A stretch of 64,000 nucleotides of DNA from Mortierella alpina (Eukaryota; Mortierellomycota; Mortierellomycetes; Mortierellales; Mortierellaceae), in contig JANATF010000016.1 in assembly GCA_029449245.1 (NCBI GenBank), positions 1-64,000 of the forward strand, written 5' to 3'. The translations under genes were made by a program, and so were the position numbers. The notes under the pieces were generated by a model that was not told the origin of the DNA, did no database searches, and saw only the letters and a list, made by a program, of their open reading frames with translations. How positions within the stretch are numbered: position 1 is the stretch's first letter; every line of letters begins with the position of its first letter. Shown piece after piece: positions 1-9,500 of the stretch.

Positions 1-2291
1 TCCTTGAAGGTTGGCGGTGGCTCGCGCTGCGTGGTCTTTCCTTACAGTAACTTGCTGTTGAGAGCGAGCTGGTCACCCCGCTTGGAGTACTCTGCTCGGT
101 TCTACTTTACTGCTAACTTATTCTTCGCGTCCTTGTAATCCATTTGGCGCGTGGTCTGCATTCTGTGAGCAAACGCCTTGAGATTCAGCTCGTTCTGGCA
201 TGCTTCCAGCTGAATCTCAATGCATTGCTCCGCCGCCTGCATGTCTTGCAATTGTGAAGCTCCATCCAGTCGCTGACTCCACTGGACCTCCTGAAACGGT
301 AGACATTGTCCTCGCTTTCGTTCTGGAGTCCTGCTGAGGGTTCTGTTTGCTCTCACTGCAAGTCTTTCACCATCCCGACTTTGGATTTCTTCTCGGCGGA
401 TTTTCATTTCAAGACATGTCCAGTCGTCCTGTAGCTCACGATCCTGATGTTTCCTACCCCTGTCCAGTCTGACGCACGTACCTGAGCGGTCTTGGATCCA
501 TGGTCCATGCATCGCGGTCCTTGTCAAGAATGTTGGTGTGGTATAGGACGAAGGTCAAATGCCGGTTCACGGCCATGCAATCCATCCATGATATGGCCTG
601 CACAGGGGACGCCACTCAAGTGCCTCCGTGACCGCTAACGCGAAAGATTGTTGACGTTAAAAACCCCTCCCCCTCCTGGACCTTGTTGTGTTCTCCTTGT
701 TCTCCTTCCCCTTCCCCTATCCTCAGACTTTCGTTTTTTACGTCGTCCACTCAAACGACTCACAGTTTCTCTTGGTAAGTGACTCTTGGTATTGATGATG
801 TCTAGTAGCAGCGAGGCGGCCATTTCGTGGGGGACAAGAGCGGTGTGCATTCCACCATCCACCATCACCATTAGTCAACTTTTCTCCATTTCATTCCCCA
901 GTTCTTTTTGTGCTTCTCTGTTTTTTGGACACGCTGCGGGTGCGCTCAGCTCCATGACTTGATGAGTTCCTCTGAGAGTTGTGTGAGATTGAGCCAAAGC
1001 TGTCTCTTGTAGGTAGGTGTGGTGTTGGGCTTGGGTGGAGCTGGGTTGTTTAGTGCCGTTCTTTCTGCTGCTAGACTAGATACCGGGGGTCACGCTGGAG
1101 AACGTGAGGGGGACTAACCAGGCTCCGCGACCTACCTCTGGGCCGGCGTGCTCATGTAGACGACGACGAGTCCTGCCAGTGCGAGTGGGAGGGTGCCCCT
1201 TTTTCTTTGTGCTCACACAAGTCAGCCGGGTGGTTCCTGCACGCGACAGGTTCTCACTTTGGTGCCCCTTTGGGCAGAGGCGTGTGGGGATTCGGCTCCG
1301 GTCCTTTTCGTGGCTGCTCCTTTCTTTTTCACTTAGGGGTGGGGTGCGATGGCAACGACCTCCTCGCGGTGCGCCCTGGACATCCACTGAGGATGACTGA
1401 CAGTTTGCCAGCTAGATAGTATCCAGTATTGATAGCCTTAGCTCAGTAATAAAGTCTTTCTTCAGCACCTCAAAGAGAACTTCAAAATGGAATTGTGCAG
1501 GCGCCGCAGTAAACGCTTGGGAAAAATAATAACTGCGCCGTTGCTGATAGAGTGTGGTATGGCTTGCTGCATGCTATTCGTGCGGATGTGCAGGTGTAGC
1601 ACTTCAGGTCTGGTGTTTCTCCATGTTGTGATATGACTTGAAACAGCTGCGCTTTGGAGGTGCGTTGCAACAAGTGGGCCGAGGCAAGAAGACAAGATTG
1701 AGAACTAGGACAGGTTCACACATACAGCGCGGGTGCTGGAGACAGACAGACTGACAGACAGACTGACAGAGAAGACAAGGCTATAGACGATACACATCGC
1801 GGAGAGATGCACTTTCATATTTGCCGCGGACTATGGGTATTTTTCATTGCAGGTTTATTGCGCGTGGTATTTTTGGAGGGAGCAGGGGTTGTGTGGAGGG
1901 AGCGGTGGATGGCGGGTTGTGTGGCGAGGAGAGGAGATGGAGGCGGGTGGAGGAGATGAGGGTGGATGCAGCTGTTCTTGTGGTGTGTGTGTGTGTGGTA
2001 GAATGCGGTGGTGCGTGGACTGTGGTGTGGTCGCTGTTTTTCCTCATCCTTGGGTGTTGGTCCATGTGCCATCCTGTTTTCTGGTTTCTGTGTTTGTTGT
2101 CCTTGCATGCTGCGTACCCCTGCTCCTTGCCTTGCGAGTTCTGATGCATGTCCTTGGTGGTCCTGGATTATGACCTTGGCCTTCCTTGCTTTCCATTTCC
2201 TTGCAACAGCTGCTGTACACCACGATTCATATCCTGTCTTCGTACCTTGCTGGCCTTGGTGCCTTGGATATTGTCCGTCCTTGTGGTGCGG
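1..2291. repeat. Unit 1: indel-rich copy of the repeat
   Basis: Relative to the consensus I count 13 single-base insertions or deletions and no substitution. Nearly all fall in homopolymer runs, for example TTTTTT for TTTTT near 733, CCCCC for CCCC near 670 and GGGGG for GGGG near 1110. The net effect is +1, which agrees with the 2,291-bp length. The pattern is that of uncorrected long-read errors at a contig end rather than of mutation. It changes the open frames: a 141-codon minus-strand frame at 102-527 exists only here. Confidence 0.85.
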
Positions 2292-4584
2292 TCCTTGAAG
2301 GTTGGCGGTGGCTCGCGCTGCGTGGTCTTTCCTATACAGTAACTTGCTGTTGAGAGCGAGCTGGTCACCCCGCTTGGAGTACTCTGCTCGGTTCTACTTT
2401 ACTGCTAACTTATTCTTCGCGTCCTTGTAATCCATTTGGCGCGTGGTCTGCATTCTGTGAGCAAAACGCCTTGAGATTCAGCTCGTTCTGGCATGCTTCC
2501 AGCTGAATCTCAATGCATTGCTCCGCCGCCTGCATGTCTTGCAATTGTGAAGCTCCATCCAAGTCGCTGACTCCACTGGACCTCCTGAAACGGTAGACAT
2601 TGTCCTCGGCTTTCGTTCTGGAGTCCTGCTGAGGGTTCTGTTTGCTCTCACTGCAAGTCTTTCACCATCCCGACTTTGGATTTTCTTCTCGGCGGATTTT
2701 CATTTCAAGACATGTCCAGGTCGTCCTGTAGCTCACGATCCTGATGTTTCCTACCCCTGTCCAGTCTGACGCACGTACCTGAGCGGTCTTGGATCCATGG
2801 TCCATGCATCGCGGTCCTTGTCAAGAATGTTGGTGTGGTATAGGACGAAGGTCAAATGCCGGTTCACGGCCATGCAATCCATCCATGATATGGCCTGCAC
2901 AGGGGACGCCACTCAAGTGCCTCCGTGACCGCTAACGCGAAAGATTGTTGACGTTAAAAACCCCTCCCCTCCTGGACCTTGTTGTGTTCTCCTTGTTCTC
3001 CTTCCCCTTCCCCTATCCTCAGACTTTCGTTTTTACGTCGTCCACTCAAACGACTCACAGTTTCTCTGGTAAGTGACTCTTGGTATTGATGATGTCTAGT
3101 AGCAGCGAGGCGGCCATTTCGTGGGGGACAAGAGCGGTGTGCATTCCACCATCCACCATCACCATTAGTCAACTTTCTCCATTTCATTCCCCAGTTCTTT
3201 TTGTGCTTCTCTGTTTTTTGGACACGCTGCGGGTGCGCTCAGCTCCATGACTTGATGAGTTCCTCTGAGAGTTGTGTGAGATTGAGCCAAAGCTGTCTCT
3301 TGTAGGTAGGTGTGGTGTTGGGCTTGGGTGGAGCTGGGTGTTTAGTGCCGTTCTTTCTGCTGCTAGACTAGATACCGGGGGTCACGCTGGAGAACGTGAG
3401 GGGACTAACCAGGCTCCGCGACCTACCTCTGGGCCGGCGTGCTCATGTAGACGACGACGAGTCCTGCCAGTGCGAGTGGGAGGGTGCCCCTTTTTCTTTT
3501 GTGCTCACACAAGTCAGCCGGGTGGTTCCTGCACGCGACAGGTTCTCACTTTGGTGCCCCTTTGGGCAGAGGCGTGTGGGGATTCGGCTCCGGTCCTTTT
3601 CGTGGCTGCTCCTTTCTTTTTCACTTAGGGGTGGGGTGCGATGGCAACGACCTCCTCGCGGTGCGCCCTGGACATCCACTGAGGATGACTGACAGTTGCC
3701 AGCTAGATAGTATCCAGTATTGATAGCCTTAGCTCAGTAATAAAGTCTTTCTTCAGCACCTCAAAGAGAACTTCAAAATGGAATTGTGCAGGCGCCGCAG
3801 TAAACGCTTGGGAAAAATAATAACTGCGCCGTTGCTGATAGAGTGTGGTATGGCTTGCTGCATGCTATTCGTGCGGATGTGCAGGTGTAGCACTTCAGGT
3901 CTGGTGTTTCTCCATGTTGTGATATGACTTGAAACAGCTGCGCTTTGGAGGTGCGTTGCAACAAGTGGGCCGAGGCAAGAAGACAAGATTGAGAACTAGG
4001 GACAGGTTCACACATACAGCGCGGGTGCTGGAGACAGACAGACTGACAGACAGACTGACAGAGAAGACAAGGCTATAGGACGATACACATCGCGGAGAGA
4101 TGCACTTTCATATTTGCCGCGGACTATGGGTATTTTTCATTGCAGGTTTATTGCGCGTGGTATTTTTGGAGGGAGCAGGGGTTGTGTGGAGGGAGCGGTG
4201 GATGGCGGGTTGTGTGGCGAGGAGAGGAGATGGAGGCGGGTGGAGGAGATGAGGGTGGATGCAGCTGTTCTTGTGGTGTGTGTGTGTGTGGTAGAATGCG
4301 GTGGTGCGTGGACTGTGGTGTGGTCGCTGTTTTTCCTCATCCTTGGGTGTTGGTCCATGTGCCATCCTGTTTTCTGGTTTCTGTGTTTGTTGTCCTTGCA
4401 TGCTGCGTACCCCTGCTCCTTGCCTTGCGAGTTCTGATGCATGTCCTTGGTGGTCCTGGATTATGACCTTGGCCTTCCTTGCTTTCCATTTCCTTGCAAC
4501 AGCTGCTGTACACCACGATTCATATCCTGTCTTCGTACCTTGCTGGCCTTGGTGCCTTGGATATTGTCCGTCCTTGTGGTGCGG
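2292..4584. repeat. Unit 2: copy with three single-base insertions
   Basis: Length is 2,293 bp. The extra bases are an A in the AAAA run near 2464, a G in CAGGTCG near 2719 and a G in ATAGGACG near 4079. The last one breaks the 71-codon minus-strand frame found in later units. No substitutions were noticed. Confidence 0.85.
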
Positions 4585-4686
4585 TCCTTGAAGGTTGGCG
4601 GTGGCTCGCGCTGCGTGGTCTTTCCTATACAGTAACTTGCTGTTGAGAGCGAGCTGGTCACCCCGCTTGGAGTACTCTGCTCGGTT

Positions 4687-5539
4687 CTACTTTACTGCTA
4701 ACTTATTCTTCGCGTCCTTGTAATCCATTTGGCGCGTGGTCTGCATTCTGTGAGCAAACGCCTTGAGATTCAGCTCGTTCTGGCATGCTTCCAGCTGAAT
4801 CTCAATGCATTGCTCCGCCGCCTGCATGTCTTGCAATTGTGAAGCTCCATCCAAGTCGCTGACTCCACTGGACCTCCTGAAACGGTAGACATTGTCCTCG
4901 GCTTTCGTTCTGGAGTCCTGCTGAGGGTTCTGTTTGCTCTCACTGCAAGTCTTTCACCATCCCGACTTTGGATTTTCTTCTCGGCGGATTTTCATTTCAA
5001 GACATGTCCAGTCGTCCTGTAGCTCACGATCCTGATGTTTCCTACCCCTGTCCAGTCTGACGCACGTACCTGAGCGGTCTTGGATCCATGGTCCATGCAT
5101 CGCGGTCCTTGTCAAGAATGTTGGTGTGGTATAGGACGAAGGTCAAATGCCGGTTCACGGCCATGCAATCCATCCATGATATGGCCTGCACAGGGGACGC
5201 CACTCAAGTGCCTCCGTGACCGCTAACGCGAAAGATTGTTGACGTTAAAAACCCCTCCCCTCCTGGACCTTGTTGTGTTCTCCTTGTTCTCCTTCCCCTT
5301 CCCCTATCCTCAGACTTTCGTTTTTACGTCGTCCACTCAAACGACTCACAGTTTCTCTGGTAAGTGACTCTTGGTATTGATGATGTCTAGTAGCAGCGAG
5401 GCGGCCATTTCGTGGGGGACAAGAGCGGTGTGCATTCCACCATCCACCATCACCATTAGTCAACTTTCTCCATTTCATTCCCCAGTTCTTTTTGTGCTTC
5501 TCTGTTTTTTGGACACGCTGCGGGTGCGCTCAGCTCCAT
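4687..5539 (-). pseudogene. Protein-like minus-strand blocks in the repeat unit; decayed or multi-intron gene (present in every unit)
   Basis: I do not recognise this protein. Reading the minus strand 5' to 3' there are five ordered open blocks. The first is a 27-codon frame at 5539-5456 (starts MELSAPAACP). Its TAA overlaps the ATG of a 36-codon frame at 5456-5346 (MVMVDGGMHTALVPHEM). A 43-codon frame follows at 5173-5042 (MDCMAVNRHLTFVLYHTN). A 48-codon frame at 5100-4954 ends in GW-TGA. An 88-codon frame at 4953-4687 continues in the same phase as the previous block and ends in LAVK-TAG. The last two blocks are separated only by that TGA. Composition is charged and varied, with Trp and Cys, and the last block looks helical. 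A GTGCGT donor at the end of the third block and a CTACAG acceptor before the fourth would define a 49-nt intron of fungal size that keeps frame. No splice solution I tried removes the TGA. Decayed gene, spliced gene or chance all remain possible. Confidence 0.3.
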
Positions 5540-6029
5540 GACTTGATGAGTTCCTCTGAGAGTTGTGTGAGATTGAGCCAAAGCTGTCTCTTGTAGGTAG
5601 GTGTGGTGTTGGGCTTGGGTGGAGCTGGGTGTTTAGTGCCGTTCTTTCTGCTGCTAGACTAGATACCGGGGGTCACGCTGGAGAACGTGAGGGGACTAAC
5701 CAGGCTCCGCGACCTACCTCTGGGCCGGCGTGCTCATGTAGACGACGACGAGTCCTGCCAGTGCGAGTGGGAGGGTGCCCCTTTTTCTTTTGTGCTCACA
5801 CAAGTCAGCCGGGTGGTTCCTGCACGCGACAGGTTCTCACTTTGGTGCCCCTTTGGGCAGAGGCGTGTGGGGATTCGGCTCCGGTCCTTTTCGTGGCTGC
5901 TCCTTTCTTTTTCACTTAGGGGTGGGGTGCGATGGCAACGACCTCCTCGCGGTGCGCCCTGGACATCCACTGAGGATGACTGACAGTTGCCAGCTAGATA
6001 GTATCCAGTATTGATAGCCTTAGCTCAGT

Positions 6030-6035
6030 AATAAA
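6030..6035 (+). promoter_or_regulatory. AATAAA polyadenylation-like hexamer in the repeat unit
   Basis: A single AATAAA on the plus strand lies within CAGTAATAAAGTC and recurs in every unit at the same offset. It could end a plus-strand noncoding transcript of the unit. The hexamer alone is weak evidence, since fungal polyadenylation signals are degenerate. Confidence 0.2.
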
Positions 6036-6323
6036 GTCTTTCTTCAGCACCTCAAAGAGAACTTCAAAATGGAATTGTGCAGGCGCCGCAGTAAACGCTT
6101 GGGAAAAATAATAACTGCGCCGTTGCTGATAGAGTGTGGTATGGCTTGCTGCATGCTATTCGTGCGGATGTGCAGGTGTAGCACTTCAGGTCTGGTGTTT
6201 CTCCATGTTGTGATATGACTTGAAACAGCTGCGCTTTGGAGGTGCGTTGCAACAAGTGGGCCGAGGCAAGAAGACAAGATTGAGAACTAGGGACAGGTTC
6301 ACACATACAGCGCGGGTGCTGGA

Positions 6324-6353
6324 GACAGACAGACTGACAGACAGACTGACAGA
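6324..6353. repeat. GACA/GACT tetranucleotide microsatellite (in each unit)
   Basis: Thirty bases of imperfect tandem GACA/GACT repeat lie inside every unit, shown here in unit 3. Its complement encodes the serine/valine-rich segment of a small minus-strand frame, so that frame's signal-peptide-like look is a by-product of the microsatellite. Confidence 0.85.
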
Positions 6354-6565
6354 GAAGACAAGGCTATAGACGATACACATCGCGGAGAGATGCACTTTCA
6401 TATTTGCCGCGGACTATGGGTATTTTTCATTGCAGGTTTATTGCGCGTGGTATTTTTGGAGGGAGCAGGGGTTGTGTGGAGGGAGCGGTGGATGGCGGGT
6501 TGTGTGGCGAGGAGAGGAGATGGAGGCGGGTGGAGGAGATGAGGGTGGATGCAGCTGTTCTTGTG

Positions 6566-6580
6566 GTGTGTGTGTGTGTG
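6566..6580. repeat. GT dinucleotide run (in each unit)
   Basis: A 15-base alternating GT tract sits at the end of a purine/G-rich stretch in each unit. In unit 18 the second-family retrotransposon is inserted just after this tract, at 46295/46296. Confidence 0.85.
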
Positions 6581-9500
6581 GTAGAATGCGGTGGTGCGTG
6601 GACTGTGGTGTGGTCGCTGTTTTTCCTCATCCTTGGGTGTTGGTCCATGTGCCATCCTGTTTTCTGGTTTCTGTGTTTGTTGTCCTTGCATGCTGCGTAC
6701 CCCTGCTCCTTGCCTTGCGAGTTCTGATGCATGTCCTTGGTGGTCCTGGATTATGACCTTGGCCTTCCTTGCTTTCCATTTCCTTGCAACAGCTGCTGTA
6801 CACCACGATTCATATCCTGTCTTCGTACCTTGCTGGCCTTGGTGCCTTGGATATTGTCCGTCCTTGTGGTGCGGTCCTTGAAGGTTGGCGGTGGCTCGCG
6901 CTGCGTGGTCTTTCCTATACAGTAACTTGCTGTTGAGAGCGAGCTGGTCACCCCGCTTGGAGTACTCTGCTCGGTTCTACTTTACTGCTAACTTATTCTT
7001 CGCGTCCTTGTAATCCATTTGGCGCGTGGTCTGCATTCTGTGAGCAAACGCCTTGAGATTCAGCTCGTTCTGGCATGCTTCCAGCTGAATCTCAATGCAT
7101 TGCTCCGCCGCCTGCATGTCTTGCAATTGTGAAGCTCCATCCAAGTCGCTGACTCCACTGGACCTCCTGAAACGGTAGACATTGTCCTCGGCTTTCGTTC
7201 TGGAGTCCTGCTGAGGGTTCTGTTTGCTCTCACTGCAAGTCTTTCACCATCCCGACTTTGGATTTTCTTCTCGGCGGATTTTCATTTCAAGACATGTCCA
7301 GTCGTCCTGTAGCTCACGATCCTGATGTTTCCTACCCCTGTCCAGTCTGACGCACGTACCTGAGCGGTCTTGGATCCATGGTCCATGCATCGCGGTCCTT
7401 GTCAAGAATGTTGGTGTGGTATAGGACGAAGGTCAAATGCCGGTTCACGGCCATGCAATCCATCCATGATATGGCCTGCACAGGGGACGCCACTCAAGTG
7501 CCTCCGTGACCGCTAACGCGAAAGATTGTTGACGTTAAAAACCCCTCCCCTCCTGGACCTTGTTGTGTTCTCCTTGTTCTCCTTCCCCTTCCCCTATCCT
7601 CAGACTTTCGTTTTTACGTCGTCCACTCAAACGACTCACAGTTTCTCTGGTAAGTGACTCTTGGTATTGATGATGTCTAGTAGCAGCGAGGCGGCCATTT
7701 CGTGGGGGACAAGAGCGGTGTGCATTCCACCATCCACCATCACCATTAGTCAACTTTCTCCATTTCATTCCCCAGTTCTTTTTGTGCTTCTCTGTTTTTT
7801 GGACACGCTGCGGGTGCGCTCAGCTCCATGACTTGATGAGTTCCTCTGAGAGTTGTGTGAGATTGAGCCAAAGCTGTCTCTTGTAGGTAGGTGTGGTGTT
7901 GGGCTTGGGTGGAGCTGGGTGTTTAGTGCCGTTCTTTCTGCTGCTAGACTAGATACCGGGGGTCACGCTGGAGAACGTGAGGGGACTAACCAGGCTCCGC
8001 GACCTACCTCTGGGCCGGCGTGCTCATGTAGACGACGACGAGTCCTGCCAGTGCGAGTGGGAGGGTGCCCCTTTTTCTTTTGTGCTCACACAAGTCAGCC
8101 GGGTGGTTCCTGCACGCGACAGGTTCTCACTTTGGTGCCCCTTTGGGCAGAGGCGTGTGGGGATTCGGCTCCGGTCCTTTTCGTGGCTGCTCCTTTCTTT
8201 TTCACTTAGGGGTGGGGTGCGATGGCAACGACCTCCTCGCGGTGCGCCCTGGACATCCACTGAGGATGACTGACAGTTGCCAGCTAGATAGTATCCAGTA
8301 TTGATAGCCTTAGCTCAGTAATAAAGTCTTTCTTCAGCACCTCAAAGAGAACTTCAAAATGGAATTGTGCAGGCGCCGCAGTAAACGCTTGGGAAAAATA
8401 ATAACTGCGCCGTTGCTGATAGAGTGTGGTATGGCTTGCTGCATGCTATTCGTGCGGATGTGCAGGTGTAGCACTTCAGGTCTGGTGTTTCTCCATGTTG
8501 TGATATGACTTGAAACAGCTGCGCTTTGGAGGTGCGTTGCAACAAGTGGGCCGAGGCAAGAAGACAAGATTGAGAACTAGGGACAGGTTCACACATACAG
8601 CGCGGGTGCTGGAGACAGACAGACTGACAGACAGACTGACAGAGAAGACAAGGCTATAGACGATACACATCGCGGAGAGATGCACTTTCATATTTGCCGC
8701 GGACTATGGGTATTTTTCATTGCAGGTTTATTGCGCGTGGTATTTTTGGAGGGAGCAGGGGTTGTGTGGAGGGAGCGGTGGATGGCGGGTTGTGTGGCGA
8801 GGAGAGGAGATGGAGGCGGGTGGAGGAGATGAGGGTGGATGCAGCTGTTCTTGTGGTGTGTGTGTGTGTGGTAGAATGCGGTGGTGCGTGGACTGTGGTG
8901 TGGTCGCTGTTTTTCCTCATCCTTGGGTGTTGGTCCATGTGCCATCCTGTTTTCTGGTTTCTGTGTTTGTTGTCCTTGCATGCTGCGTACCCCTGCTCCT
9001 TGCCTTGCGAGTTCTGATGCATGTCCTTGGTGGTCCTGGATTATGACCTTGGCCTTCCTTGCTTTCCATTTCCTTGCAACAGCTGCTGTACACCACGATT
9101 CATATCCTGTCTTCGTACCTTGCTGGCCTTGGTGCCTTGGATATTGTCCGTCCTTGTGGTGCGGTCCTTGAAGGTTGGCGGTGGCTCGCGCTGCGTGGTC
9201 TTTCCTATACAGTAACTTGCTGTTGAGAGCGAGCTGGTCACCCCGCTTGGAGTACTCTGCTCGGTTCTACTTTACTGCTAACTTATTCTTCGCGTCCTTG
9301 TAATCCATTTGGCGCGTGGTCTGCATTCTGTGAGCAAACGCCTTGAGATTCAGCTCGTTCTGGCATGCTTCCAGCTGAATCTCAATGCATTGCTCCGCCG
9401 CCTGCATGTCTTGCAATTGTGAAGCTCCATCCAAGTCGCTGACTCCACTGGACCTCCTGAAACGGTAGACATTGTCCTCGGCTTTCGTTCTGGAGTCCTG

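Larger units (their letters stand above)
4585..6874. repeat. Reference 2,290-bp repeat unit (unit 3) with internal layout
   Basis: Used as the consensus unit. Contents in order: an AT/GC-mixed block whose minus strand holds the protein-like frames described separately (4687-5539); a mixed block with no recognisable gene (5540-6020); an AATAAA hexamer on the plus strand (6030-6035); an imperfect GACA/GACT tetranucleotide run (6324-6353); a strongly G-rich strand stretch from about 6457 to 6600 that includes a GT run (6566-6580); and a terminal part, about 6680-6885, in which the pentamer CCTTG recurs about a dozen times on the plus strand. The unit shows no terminal inverted repeats and no LTR structure, so it does not look like a mobile element itself. 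Confidence 0.9.

Noticed and set aside
102-527. 141-codon minus-strand frame in unit 1
   Set aside because: Created by single-base indels in unit 1 that look like sequencing errors. Only its ends agree with the consensus blocks.
5563-5919. 118-codon plus-strand frame in each unit
   Set aside because: It begins at GTG rather than ATG, overlaps other frames on both strands, shows no recognisable domain, and is altered by the indels of unit 1.
6069-6218. 49-codon plus-strand frame with a favourable AAAATGG start, basic then hydrophobic
   Set aside because: Short, without known relatives, and nothing around it supports transcription beyond an AATAAA that lies upstream of it.
6186-6401. 71-codon minus-strand frame with a signal-peptide-like N terminus
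   Set aside because: The Ser/Val/Leu-rich part is a translation of the GACA/GACT microsatellite, and the frame is broken in unit 2.
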